64,000 bases of DNA, taken from assembly GCA_018389105.1 (NCBI GenBank), contig JACATO010001123.1, positions 175,001 through 239,000 of the forward strand. Reading direction: 5' to 3'. Below the pieces are notes generated by a model, which saw only the letters and a program-made list of their open reading frames with translations, ran no database searches and was not told where the DNA came from. This DNA comes from Nautilus pompilius (taxonomy: Eukaryota > Mollusca > Cephalopoda > Nautilida > Nautilidae). Positions 12,323 through 24,140 of this stretch are shown one piece after another. The position numbers and the translations under genes are program-made. How positions within the stretch are numbered: position 1 is the first letter of the stretch; each line of letters begins with the position of its first letter.

Positions 12323-12424
12323 ATGGCTGGTGGAAGTGGCGGAGCGGACTCGACTGCTGGCTCCGGTTCTTTCTCATACCCGCTGAATCCCGTCCGCAAA
12401 CCGAGTCAACAACACTCTGTATAA
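12323..12424 (+). CDS. Possible 33-codon small open frame
   Basis: The ATG at 12323 has A at -3 and G at +4, a favourable start context for animals. The peptide begins MAGGSGGADSTAGSGSFSYP and ends at a TAA at 12422-12424. It is rich in Gly and Ser with a basic, Gln-containing tail, and has no recognised domain. The frame could be a small peptide, the start of a first exon, or chance in a GC-balanced block. A poly-Gly/Ser start of this kind is common in N-termini of nuclear proteins, but nothing downstream continues it in an obvious way. Confidence 0.15.
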   Translation: MAGGSGGADSTAGSGSFSYPLNPVRKPSQQHSV

Positions 12425-12761
12425 GCACCACCCAGCTGACAGATGTTGAGGATGTCTAGCGGATAAACAAGCCACGCTCGTTCCGTTCATGTCCATTACA
12501 TTCCCTTCGTACTTACCATATACTAATAATACAGCGATTTATCCCATCCGATCTAAGTAAATAAGTCAAAGCACTTTAAATGTGAGTCATCCAAATTAAA
12601 CCTGACAGATTCCGTTTTTGTTTGATTTTTAAAGAGAAAACACAAGGATTCTAAAGTATAACGCTGAAAAATTGAACAATTGTCTTTCTATCTACATATT
12701 AATCTTATAACAACTATATTCTTGTGGTTTTTTCTGCCTCCTCCCCCCAAAAAACCAGTAA
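12425..12761. other. AT-rich unique DNA
   Basis: The GC-balanced block fades out by about 12480. The rest is AT-rich up to the CT array, with no gene or repeat unit seen. Confidence 0.5.
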
Positions 12762-12794
12762 CTCTCTCTCTCTCTCTCTTCATCTCTCCCTTCA

Positions 12795-12826
<32 letters not shown>

Positions 12827-13067
12827 CTCTCTCTCCCTTCATCTCTCCCCCTCTCTCTCTCTCTTCATCTCCCCCCTCTCTCTCTCTCCCTTCATCTCTC
12901 CACATCTCTCTCTCCCCATCTCTCTCTCTCTCTTCATCTCTCCCTTCATCTCTCCCCCTCTCTCTCTCTCTCTCTCCCTTCATCTCTCCCCATCTCTCTC
13001 TCTCTTTTTTCATCTCTCCCTTCATCTCTCCCCGTCTCTCTCTCTCTCATCTCTCCCCATCTCTCTC

Positions 13068-13100
<33 letters not shown>

Positions 13101-13101
13101 C
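12762..13101. repeat. CT-rich microsatellite with CATCTCTCCC interruptions
   Basis: Runs of CTCTCT alternate with short interruptions of the type TTCATCTCTCCC. The phrase CATCTCTCTC also follows TGACGT in the CRE arrays, so this could be a degraded or core-less relative of them. That link is an inference. Long Ser/Leu/Pro frames across it, up to 221 codons including flank, are repeat artefacts. Confidence 0.9.
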
Positions 13102-13492
13102 TAATTTTTGGTCAGAAAAACGCCAATCTATTTATCCGCACATCGCGATAGTTCAACCAAGACGAGGCTGTAGTCGGTTCGGCGGAAGAGGGAATTTCCT
13201 TATACAGACCACGTGGTCGCTCGCCAAAAAAAAGCTCAAAGGATTGCACTACAAAATTAAGAAAAAAAAAGAAATAATAATAATAATAATAATAAAAGAA
13301 AACGTACGCTTTCACGGTGAACGCTACCACTGTAATTGTCGTTAATAAAGTCTCCATAAAACATCTGGAACATTAATACGATTTGCAGATTGTTAAAATA
13401 ATATCGTATTCCATCTGAATTTCAAGACATCCTTCATAATTGTTTGTTTTGGAAGTGTTACAGCCTCAATATTGCGCGGTGCTTCACTAAAG

Positions 13493-13533
13493 TACCGTAA
13501 GACGTCCGTCTGAGAGCGGACCTCTTTACGGTA
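13493..13533. repeat. Interrupted perfect hairpin
   Basis: TACCGTAA (13493-13500) pairs with TTACGGTA (13526-13533), and inside it GTCCG pairs with CGGAC around a short loop. The stem could be a small foldback, a remnant of transposon ends or a dyad binding site. There is no downstream T run, so it does not look like a terminator. Confidence 0.6.
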
Positions 13534-14090
13534 ATTCCTCGTCAACCGAGACCACTGTCATAACATATCCATGTACAGGGGAACCTACTGTTTTAAATGG
13601 TTTCGCTTTACCGCTGAATAAAGCGAGAGATCACTGATCTGCAACTCCTATCATAGCGGCGCAAAACTGTCCAAGACTGACGCTCCGCTCGACAAAGAAA
13701 CAAACACAAACAAAAACAAAAAAATGGACATAAGAAGAGAAGTATCCATAAAGGGCCGTTTCTACACTGGAGCCCCCTCTTTTTGTCGCAATAAAATAAT
13801 TATTGATGTAATTTTTAAAGAACTCTCAGCGTTCACAAACCCAAGCTTCCCGTCTTCTTTTCACGATACAGATAAACAGCTGAACGTAGCATCCTCCTCC
13901 CAACGATAACGCACTTATGGCCTAGTTAACTTTTCTTTAAAGAAAACCTGTAGATCATAAGTTTTTGCCACATTTCGGTAAATACGCCGGTGTGCAGCCT
14001 GTGGAGTCTCATTCTTTCAGAATATAATAAGATTTCATAGCAAAATCGTAAATAAAAAAACAAAAAAAAAAAAAAGAATCACGTGACAGC

Positions 14091-14110
14091 CTAACGTGAA
14101 TTCACGTTAG
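14091..14110. repeat. Perfect 20-bp palindrome
   Basis: The sequence CTAACGTGAATTCACGTTAG is its own reverse complement. A CACGTG E-box-like site lies about 10 bases upstream at 14080. It could be a dimer binding site or chance. No protein is assigned. Confidence 0.6.
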
Positions 14111-15211
14111 AGGCTTTTAGAAGTGTTATTCTGTAAATACTGTCTGGTGTGGAATTGTCTACTTTATAACGGGAAAATGTTCGCTTTCAGGTTTGTCAGT
14201 GCCTAGATTTTACCGTACTGAAAAAGACGGAATAATTCCTTTTTCAAAATGTACATTTGCATATAGCCAGGTCCCACGAGAGGTGGCAATAGGGAGGTAG
14301 AATTTCTAAGGGCCCCCAAACCGAGAAAGGCCTCTTCTGAACGCCGAGTCTGACATTTATTTGATCTAAATAGTTTTCGCATTACTACTGTGAGGTGGAA
14401 AGTCTTTTTAAAGACTGAAAAAAAAAAAAAAAAAATGGGCTAAGAAAGGAGAAGAAGCTCCAATAGTTAGCATCTGATCTCTAAACGAATTTACAGTTCC
14501 ACATCTTCTGTCACGCCACCTACACCGACATCTGAAACTGATAAATGTATGGCAGTTACCGAGCCTATTGATCAAGACAATGAAGCGCCGGGATATTCTA
14601 ATGCAGCAACTGGGGCTGGATTTGAATTTTTGTCTGGTGACATTACCTTTGCTCATACAGATAAAGGAATAAAAGCTACCAAGTTCTTTTATTTTGATGC
14701 AAGCAATTTAGAAGACAGAAAATCATTTTCATAAACCCCACCTTTAACATAGTATAGAAGTGATATGAGGCTATCATTGATTTAAAAAAAAAAGAATTCT
14801 AAGGGACGTAAATGGAGCCCCTTTTTCCTCACATTATTTTAACGTCAAAGCTGAAATCAGACCAGAGATTACTTACTGCCTGTTTTAACAATTGAAGATG
14901 GTTGGACCAAAAGGCAAGAATGGCTGAATGGTGTGCCACAGCACTGTCGAAGCGATTGCCACAAGAAATGTTATCTTAGATGGAAAATGGGTTTTTTGTT
15001 CTATTTTTGGAGAAAGGATTGAAAGTCAAATTAAGATGCGGACAGTAAATGAGCGTGAAAATGGAAGGAAATATTTTAACGAATCTTGGATATAAGGTTT
15101 TTTTTTTTTTTGAGAAAGAGGAATGGTTTTTCTGGGAATAGCTTAAGAATTGGACAGGGGAGGATTCTAGAATTTCTGGCACGATATAATTCCATTCTGG
15201 GAGAGCATCTA

Positions 15212-15581
15212 CCGGGTGAGTCAAAAGTAGCGCCCAATTCCTGTTTTAGGACTGTCAGTTTGTTGTTTGTTTGCCATTTGTATTACAGTGTGCAAGAAGG
15301 TAGAAATAAATGAAAGACGTGTTTTCAAATTAATTATTTCAAATTATTCCATTTATTCAGGGAATAAGGAATTGTAACAGGCTGTTTTACTTTCAATGTT
15401 CAAAGTGTCCTTCCTCGTGATCAATGCACAATTGCAATCGAGCAGGCACGGAGCGACACACAAATTTCCTCAAACTTTTCAGTGATTTTAGCTTTAAATT
15501 CCTCAATAGTACGAGGCTTTTCACGATAAACAACACGAGCATGACTTCCCAGAAACTTGGCGCTACTTTTGACTCACCCTG
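15212..15581 (-). mobile_element. 370-bp mariner-type nonautonomous element nested in the hAT fossil
   Basis: The ends form near-perfect inverted repeats of about 23 bases. The left end begins CCGGGTGAGTCAAAAGTAGC. The right end, read inverted, begins CAGGGTGAGTCAAAAGTAGC. A TA lies on each side (15210-15211 and 15582-15583), the hallmark target duplication of mariner/Tc1 elements. The insertion interrupts the hAT transposase between its GEHL motif and the QNE region, so it is younger than the hAT copy. Inside, the minus strand keeps the last part of a transposase, so this is an internally deleted copy of an autonomous element. Confidence 0.9.
15393..15556 (-). pseudogene. C-terminal remnant of a mariner-type transposase
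   Basis: On the minus strand the frame reads VVYREKPRTIEEFKAKITEK. After a one-base frameshift it continues CRSVPARLQLCIDHEEGHFE and ends in His-stop at 15393-15395. A final block with a basic charged helix, then RL..CI...GHFEH-stop, is the usual C-terminus of mariner-like transposases. Catalytic D residues and the DNA-binding domain are absent. The remnant lies inside the 370-bp element and could not make a working transposase. Confidence 0.8.
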
Positions 15582-17232
15582 TAGATAAAATCACTTTGCT
15601 CAACATGAAGGAATTTGCCTTGAAACTCACTATTTGTTACCCAGCTTCAGCTCAGAATGAAATTGTATTTTTGTGTGCTGCTAAAGTTAAGATCATTAGG
15701 CCGATCCCAGTATTTAAATTAATAGCTGACGCAAAAAACAAGCAGGTCAAACAAGGAACAGACTACATTTGTTCTATGTTATGTTCTTCTAGACGAAGAT
15801 TTGGGATATTTGATCAAAAACTGTTGTATTCAAATTAAAGATCGTTATATATATATGTGTGTTTGTGTGTGTGTTTTAAAATAGCAGAATTCAGTTTAAA
15901 AGATCTCAAGAAAGAAAACAGTGAATGTTCATTGTGTGTAAGGGGCAGACTTTAAACAACGGTGCCAACATGACGGTTAGATTTAATGGTGTTAGGTATA
16001 TTTAATTTTTGTAAATCCATTAAATATATTTTCGAGTTGTGGCAATCACACCCTGCAGCTTGTTGATGTTGATGGTGCTGAAGTATGCTCTCAAGCGATC
16101 ACCCCCCTTTTTTTTGGAAAATTTCAAAGTATTCAACATTTTCAGTAGCAGTACAAGGCGATGGAGCATTGTGCAAAAGCATTGCCCAATGTCTCTTCAG
16201 CGGATCAGTGACCAGATCTTCAGCGCGGAGAGATGCTGTGTCTTCGTGGTCCCCATTTACCAGTCCTCGTTGCTGCTTTTAGCGATTGTTTTACATTATT
16301 AAATCTTACAACAACAACCAATGCTGAAGTTGGTGGAGGCTTAAAATGCATGAAGTCGCGCGAGTGAAGTTTGATGAGTTCGACCTGGTGCGAAGTTTCG
16401 GTTCCGTTTAATCAGAGAAATCCTGTCATTGAAAAACGTGCAAGCCACGTTGGCGTCGGACATAATGACGGTTTATTAAAGAATAATTTGCTGTTCTTGC
16501 GTGAGAGCAGAAAAGTTGCTGTTGAAAAATATTTGCAGTCTCTTTTTCGTGAAATCTTTGGGAATAACCAAAGACGAGTAGTAATCTCTGTGCAATCCTT
16601 TTGTGGAGTAATGCACCAAAGCCATAAACAGAAAGTTTATTGACAGAAGAACTTTATCTTCAAAGCAAATATTACTGATGAAAACGAGGCCACTAGTGTT
16701 CATCAACAAACTGCAGGAAGTGAATTTAAAAGAATCGTTTCCTAATAATATGGTATCAGTTCGAATATTTTGCAGCTTTTCTGCTTGTGGCTACCGGTGA
16801 GAGAAAGATTTCATTACTAAAATTCGTTAAGAAGGATCTGAAATCTAGAATGGACGAGGGGCAGTTATTTAGTCTCGCTACCCTTGCAATCGAACTCGGA
16901 ACAGCAAGAAACATTTATTACACCGAATCAGTTGAGCGATTTTCTAATGAAAAACATAGCAAAAGCTTTAACTCACTAATTTTACTTACATTCAAATAAA
17001 ATACTAGTTAGTAATTAAAACTTTGTTGTTTTTTTGAGTCTACATCTTCATTGTATTTTTACTCCATAGTATTCTGAAAGATGTATGAAATACTAATCTT
17101 AGATTGATAGTATAAACCAATAGTATGTACTATTATTTAGCAAACTATTGCCCGTTTTTATGGGGATTTTCTGGATCTGGAAAACTTAGGGTCTCTGATC
17201 GTATCGTTGTCCCAGAGCCCTACATATAAATG

Positions 17233-17551
17233 CAGTAACTATACGTTTACATTATATAAATAAATTAAATGTATTAATGAAAAGTTTTACATATTGCATG
17301 AAATTTTGTCTCTCAACAATTTACGGTTAAGCATTTATTTCATGCAAGTTGTATGTGCGTGAATTTACACAGCTATTGTTGAATCAATGAAGAACGCCAC
17401 AGCTGCTCAATAGAGCCTTCCCATGATTTCCAAAAATTTAGAATACCCACGTGTCGCGCAGCTCAATATTTTTAAAGATAAAGTTAAATTTTATATGTAT
17501 ACCACAAAACTTAGTTTATCTTTTAAAGGCGTTAACATACTCTTCATTTGC
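17233..17551. other. AT-rich unique DNA
   Basis: AT-rich DNA between the end of the hAT fossil and the SINE. No gene or repeat unit is visible. Confidence 0.5.
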
Positions 17552-17743
17552 CACATGACCCGTAGGTCGTTGGGCTATATCGAGAGTTGTGACTAGGGCA
17601 TTTTACAACATGGCGGAGCCCATCCCGCTTCAGGCTGAGAGTCAAGGTGCTTTGGGCCCTCATCAGCGCCGGCACGTACCTACGAACCCGCAACACAAAA
17701 GATTGACGAATGAATTATCTACCCACTGCGCCACACAGCCACC
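17552..17743 (-). mobile_element. tRNA-derived SINE with body
   Basis: Read on the minus strand, the copy starts GGTGGCTGTGTGGCGCAGTG. An A box, TGGCGCAGTGGGTAG, lies at 17719-17733. A diverged B box, CGGGTTCGTAGG, lies at 17679-17690. About 120 bases of tRNA-unrelated body follow. The TGGCGCAGTGG start is typical of tRNA-derived SINE heads. I cannot name the SINE family from memory with certainty. Confidence 0.65.
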
Positions 17744-18850
17744 TTAACATTCTGCAAACATTTTAAAAAAATTTTATTAATTTAAAATAAATTCTTCAAA
17801 TATAAATTCTCGAATAATATTTAAATAAATGATTTTAGTGATAAACTTCTTTGTTTTTTCAGTCCATAAATTACCAGATCGGCTTGAATTTGCATTTCCA
17901 ACAACACACACACCCTTACTATTCTTTGTCCCTTTAATAAGTTTCGAAAGCTGGTAGGGAATAATTTGCACGCAGCCATTTTTTAAATCACTTCTTTCAT
18001 TATAAAATAAAGAGAGAGGAGTGGGGCAGAGCAGCAAAAAAACCTAACTAGTAATTATGTATATTTTCTTTCATGAATACATAAATAAACTGCCGAAATC
18101 GCACTGCTGTGTAAATATAGCAGTAATAACCAAACATCAATATCCGAAACTGCTGAGACGTCGGAGTTTGTTTTAATAACAAAATCCCTGGAGTTATCCT
18201 ACATCGGGCCATTAGAAGTCATCTGAAGCTCCGACCGTATCTCTTCACGCCTACGACGATCTCGTGCGAAAATAAATGTTGCTTTTACACCCAATACATT
18301 CCATATGTTTTCCCTGTCTAATTGAACAAGATTTCTTTAACCCCATTGACCTGAGAAACGCCAGATTTTATAAGGATACAAATAGCTATTAGACTGTACT
18401 TTATATCACTTTTATTTGTTGGTTTAGCTAGTAGTTTGTTTCAGAGGTGCGCACGTTCGCCCGCCTGCGACACCGGGCTGGAGGTTTTTGAAAGCGGAGA
18501 GTGCGTTGGTTTGCCTTCTCTGACCGCGCTATTATCTGCGCAAGTGCACGTGAGATGTTCCTGGAAACGTGAGTAGCTGGCGAGAGCTGCTTAACTATTC
18601 CTTGAGGTTTTTCGAAATAAAATTTAAAAATTTTTTTCCCCAGAAAATTCTTTCGTAGGGTAAAGCAAAAATAAAACGAGTCAAATTTACTAAGTTCAGA
18701 AAACATGAAATTAGGAAGGTTTTTGTGCCAATCTTATATTTTCTTAAGTTTGATTTCCAGTATTACTACTACTATTACAAGTGATATTAGTAGCACATCT
18801 TTAGATCTTGGTAAAACAAAAAACATGGACCACTAACTCAAAATGGCACA

Positions 18851-18852
<2 letters not shown>
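17744..18852. other. AT-rich unique DNA, no gene seen
   Basis: A mildly GC-balanced patch at about 18440-18600 carries part of a 92-codon minus frame with no recognisable domain. The rest is AT-rich. Confidence 0.5.
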
Positions 18853-18921
<69 letters not shown>

Positions 18922-18962
18922 CAACAACAACAACAACAACAATAATAATAATAATAATAATA
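18853..18962. repeat. Compound TAA/CAA trinucleotide repeat
   Basis: A long TAA run is followed by a block of about eight CAA units and then more TAA. The change between units is a clean block, not scattered point changes. Confidence 0.95.
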
Positions 18963-20639
18963 AATAGTAGTAGCAGTATTAGTAACAAGTAGTAAATAGT
19001 AGTACTAGTTTGTATATATTTTTAGCAAAATAGACGTATCAACTTCCATCAAATATCGCCAGGAAACCAAAGATGGTCGCTACTACACAGCTTCTGACCA
19101 CCCGTTGTTATTCCAGATTAAACGATGGTGCCCTGTTCTGTTTATCTTGTAGCTACATCTACTGAATTCCATTGTTTTCTTCTTTCGCCAGCACAAGCAG
19201 TCGTCATCAACCTCGTTGTGGACGACTCCTTGGATCTGACGAACTTTCTGTGCACACCAACATTTAATAATAGACTATTTCTGGTTCTTCTCCCCCATCA
19301 CTTGTTGGCACCTCTGCTCGTCATTAGATGGAAGTTTCTGACTTTAAGTATGTAAATGGTTGGCTGGAAAGAAGCGAGGAGAGATTCTTGTGGAATTTTC
19401 TGAATTAATAAACAGTAATTTTCTTTTCTCATTTTGAAACCTCTGGGGGCAAAATGAAGGAAAATGGAAGACGGTTAGATCTTCAGTCGCATGTTTCAGA
19501 CGTTGTTAAATTCTAAAAGAGCTTCTGGGGAGAGAAGAGTTGAACTGAAACATTAGAAAAATTAACAGCCCTGGGCGAATTAGACAGCAGGAAATGAAAT
19601 TTAGCAGTCAAGCGGCCTCCAGTGCACATGCGCCTCTGTGCACGACAACAACACAACAAAAATTTTAAAAAAAAAAGAAAAAGAGATAGGAATTCACGGA
19701 TTCCAATATAGTAGGAAAATTATTATAGATATATCTAACAAATTAGATGTATGATTAGATCCAATTGTGCACAGAACAACATAGTCTGCCGGAAGCATTG
19801 AATGCAAGAGATGTCGACACTGTGAGGAATTTGATATGTAGATCGAGTTTTTTCCAGGTTAAATAACGTCCAACTTTGCATACCACTTATTTTCAATACA
19901 TTTTGTGTTAAATTTTGGTCTCCACTTTACTACTACTACTGTTGCTGCTGCTAATAATAATAATAATAATAAATAGATAGATATATAAATGATATAAAGA
20001 TCTTATTAGTTATTTTTAAATCATGGCAGTTCGAATACCGTTAATTGTTACTTCATGTTCGTGTCACGGCTCTCAAATTCGTCACGAAGACAATTTGTCA
20101 ATCTTATTATGTATTTATCTTTTTTTTTATTTAGTTTTTTTTTTTTATTATGCAGTACGTTCTCCATCCGTGTTCGCTCAGAACAAATATTCCAAAATTA
20201 TTGAATAATTCATCAGAAATCACTGCTCATGCGTGGAAAAGACGCTTAAGATTTCAATAAGTAGAGTCGCTCGGTCGGGCTGAGGGGAGACAACTCATCC
20301 GCCAAGCTTTTCTGTAACGTCACACATAGTTACGCGTTACGTAAGATTCGCGTCACCAAAGCTGTAAGTCAGAAGTTCCTTTTATGGCGATGCGCTATTC
20401 CTGAGTCGAGTGAGGGATTAACTTAAAATTGCGTGTGACTTTCTACGCTGGCTGGGTGGCAGTCTTCGTAGGTCCTCTCCCTCCACCGCCAGAAAAAAAA
20501 AAACAAAAAAAAAAAACACGGGGTTACCCGCGGGCAAGCTGGCGCTGCTGTCGTCTTTCTAACATCTTCAGCCAAAATGTTACACAGCAAAACAGCTTTT
20601 AATTCAGCTTGGAAGTTTTTTTTTTCTTCTCAAACATTC
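18963..20639. other. Unique DNA, no gene seen
   Basis: AT-rich DNA with a short TAA run near 19950-19973. The part from 20220 to 20560 is more balanced. Its frames are short and carry no motif. Confidence 0.5.
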
Positions 20640-20765
20640 GCCCGAGCTGAACGGAAACTTCAGCAGCCATTAACATGTTTAATTTTAATGGATCATTCTT
20701 CTACCTCCAGCAGATGCATTAAAATCTCATCAATCAAGTAGTCGCAGAACTCCGACTAAAGAGGT
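20640..20765. promoter_or_regulatory. Candidate conserved non-coding block
   Basis: The block contains CAGCCATTAACATG, TTTAATTTTAATGG, GCATTAAAATC and ATCAATCAA in close order, a density of homeodomain- and PBX-like sites typical of developmental enhancers. It is followed by a pure GA run at about 20776-20795. The regulatory role is inferred only. Confidence 0.25.
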
Positions 20766-20795
20766 CTGGAATCAGAGAGAGAGAGAGAGAGAGAA

Positions 20796-23201
20796 CAAAA
20801 GGGGAGGGGTGGGGAAGAATCTGCGGTGTACACTCTCAGCCTGAAACTGACTGAAAGTTGATACTGCAGAATTGTTATTAGTGGCTGTTAGTTTTTATGA
20901 TAAATGAGAGGATGAAAACACGCGAGTTTTGGATTACGGCAGAAGAGCAAGTCTCGGGTGTTGTGTATTATTTCTAATTCTCTGTGTTTCTGGATTTCTT
21001 TTTTTTTCTTTCCTGATTTAAACCAAAAAAAAAGGGGGGGTTGCTCCACGGAAAGCAACCTGACACTGTACACAAAGGAATCACGTGGAAGCACACACAC
21101 AAAGAAAAGGAACTATTTCCAAAAGGTGTTGGGGATTCCTCCATACGCCAATTTCCACTGTATTTCTAGACCGGGAAACGTAGGAGAAGAAAACGGAAAC
21201 CATTTTATGTTGGGCGTCTTTCCTTGCCATTTACAAGACGTTTACCTCGTACCACGTGGAATGCCATGCAATGGTCTTTTGGGTCTTTAATGCACCAGAA
21301 TAAATGACTTAGCTATTTATATATGTATATATATATATATATTATTACAGATGGAATGAACCCGTTCTGTTTTTATATCGTGGAATAGAAGTTATAATGA
21401 ATTTTCCAGCGAATTAATTTACGTCTAAAAGAGCTCATTCATCACACAAATTGAATTTTTACCATTTTTCAAAACCCCTGACTCAGCAGATTTTTATTTT
21501 TTTCCGGGCGTAAGGAACTTAAGAAAAAGGGTCACTTTCTCTCCGCGAGAGGGTATTTTCCATCCCGCAGCGAATATTTAAGCTTGTGTCGGATTAAGGT
21601 TACCTAAAAATGTATCGATGGCGTATCGAATTAACCTTTATGGTTACAGTATCTGACCCACGTTTAACTTCGGACCGGGAGAGTGGAACAGTAGCTTTGG
21701 CTGCGAAGAAGTTGTAAATTTTCTGCGGAGGCTTCGCTAACAGAAGAAGAAGAGGGGGGGAAAGAAGGAAATAGAATCCCGTCTATATCGATTCCGAAAG
21801 AAAAACCGTAAAAATTTAATCTGATCCGTCTCTCATGAATAAAGAATTCCTCCGGTATAGCTCGGCTGTTAGGCGTTTAATGTTCTCCTATTCGTCAGAG
21901 ACGCACCGTACTTAGTGGGGGCGCAAGGATATTTGAACAATAAAGTTACGTATATTGCCGGAGCGGACAACAAGCGAGCACTGTCGACGCTCAGTGTGCG
22001 ATATAGCCGGAGAAACGTCACGTGTCTGTAATAATCAAGCATGGTTTTTAGCAATTCTATAAAGGAAGCATGACGGACCACCAACTCGCTAAAATGTCCC
22101 ACTCACATCCTTGTGTTTTGGGACATAAAGCCGATACCGCCGCCAATAGGCTGTGAAAGCAATATTGCTAACAAGGACGGAGTAAAAGTATTGAATCGTG
22201 CAGGAAGCTATAAAAAGTAGAATGGTTTTATTGTCAATCTCTACAAATTGGTTTACATTTCTCGGCCAGTCGGGCTTGGGAAATAGATATTGGCACCGCA
22301 CAGAGCGGAATTGGTCAAAGACATATGATGGTCGTGGGGTAGTGGTTATTAGTTACCCGTGGGAAGAATAACAAGTAGGACCCGTTTATGAGATAATCGC
22401 AGGCAACGTCGGTTACAGAGAACGGATTAGACTGGCTCCAATCGATAAACTATTGAAGTGTCGTCTCTAAAAAAATTTTCACTCTCTTCCTTATTAGAAT
22501 ATCTTCCCGATTTAAAAGCCGTCACCATCAAATGCTAACTAGCACGCAGAAGTCTTTGCTCTACGTTTGCTAGCGTTAGGAGTTATCTACATGCATTATT
22601 GTTAAAGCTTGGATGAATAATAAAGAAAGACATTAAACCTTACATTGATTTTAAAGTATATTTATTTGGCCTTTTGATTTATGTTTCAGTGACAGCCTGC
22701 TAGAATTACGACTGTGACTGTTTGCAGCCCCCGTTTGATTGGATGGCATAAACACGTATTTAATATTGTTGAGAATATTTAAGAAAACAACGTAAGAGAT
22801 GGTATTCAATTTTAATAACAGATTAAATATATAAATGCCATATATTTTGAAATTTTTAAATGTGAAGTATTGCATTAAAAATACAATGAATTATAAAAAT
22901 GAATGGACAAAGGAAGAAATAGATTATGAAAGCATGGCATATTGTGTGATATACTTACAACATTTGGCCCAGAAAAGAATTTAAGGTAAAATACATTTAG
23001 ATTTCCACGTCCATCTTTTAAGTTTATTAAATTATATTTAGTTTTTATGATTCACGAGTTGGATAAATTATATTATGCTAATATTTAAATGTTACCGATT
23101 AACACTAAGAATTGTATTTTGTTTTACTTTTATCTTTCAAAATTTCTTTGTATTTAATATCATTATTAACTGATTGGTTTTAGTTTTATTCGGCTTTTAG
23201 C
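20796..23201. other. Unique DNA, no gene seen
   Basis: Mixed to AT-rich DNA. It contains a TA dinucleotide run at about 21320-21342. A 110-codon plus frame (20958-21290) and several minus frames below 80 codons have no recognisable domain. Confidence 0.45.
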
Positions 23202-23537
23202 TTCTCTCTCTCTATGGATTGACGTCATCTCACTCTGTGGATTGACGTCATCTCTCTCTCTCTACTGACGTCATCTCTCTCTGTGGATTGACGTCATCTC
23301 TCTCTATGGATTGACGTCATCTCTCTCTCTGTGGATTGACGTCATCTCTCTCTCTGTATTGACGTCATCTCTCTCTCTCTACTGACGTCATCTCTGTGGA
23401 TTGACGTCATCTCTCTCTCTATGGATTGACGTCATCTCTCTCTCTGTGGATTGACGTCATCTCTCTCTCTCTATGGATTGACGTCATCTCTCTCTCTCTC
23501 TACTGACGTCATTTCTCTCTGTGGATTGACGTCATAT

Positions 23538-23571
<34 letters not shown>
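23202..23571 (-). repeat. CT-rich tandem array with embedded TGACGTCA (array B)
   Basis: By hand, 14 perfect TGACGTCA octamers lie in about 330 bases, each usually followed by TCTCTCTC and preceded by GTGGAT, ATGGAT or CTAC. It is the most regular and least decayed array in the window. Read on the minus strand it has the same polarity as array A: GA run, TGACGTCA, short spacer, AGAGA. Confidence 0.95.

Positions 23572-24140
<569 letters not shown>

Larger units (their letters stand above)
13102..14259. other. Unique AT-rich DNA with two palindromes
   Basis: No gene was recognised. The stretch contains a hairpin at 13493-13533, a perfect 20-bp palindrome at 14091-14110 and a short AAT run at 13276-13295. 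Confidence 0.5.
14260..17232 (+). pseudogene. Dead hAT-family transposon (ZMYM/DUF4371-type transposase)
   Basis: Fragments of one hAT transposase appear in order on the plus strand, broken by stops and frameshifts. At 14894-15020 a zinc-finger-like stretch reads GWTKRQEWLNG. At 15105-15210 the motif ILEFLARYNSILGEHL occurs, typical of the DUF4371 region. From about 15640 YPASAQNEIVF matches the conserved SxxIQNEF-type motif. At 16111-16260 FSSSTRRWSI is followed, after a frameshift, by a TRWSAR-like piece. At 16690-16980 the hAT dimerisation end reads ESFPNNMVSVRIFCSF and then GERKISLLKFVKKDLKSRMD. The outer parts near 14260-14330 (AGCCAGG, GGGCCCCC) and 17200-17232 (CCCAGAGCCC) resemble ends of such elements. 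A mariner-type insertion splits it at 15212. Confidence 0.85.

Noticed and set aside
12680-13345. 221-codon Ser/Leu/Pro-rich open frame
   Set aside because: It is produced by the CT microsatellite. The reverse strand gives the complementary Arg/Glu frame.
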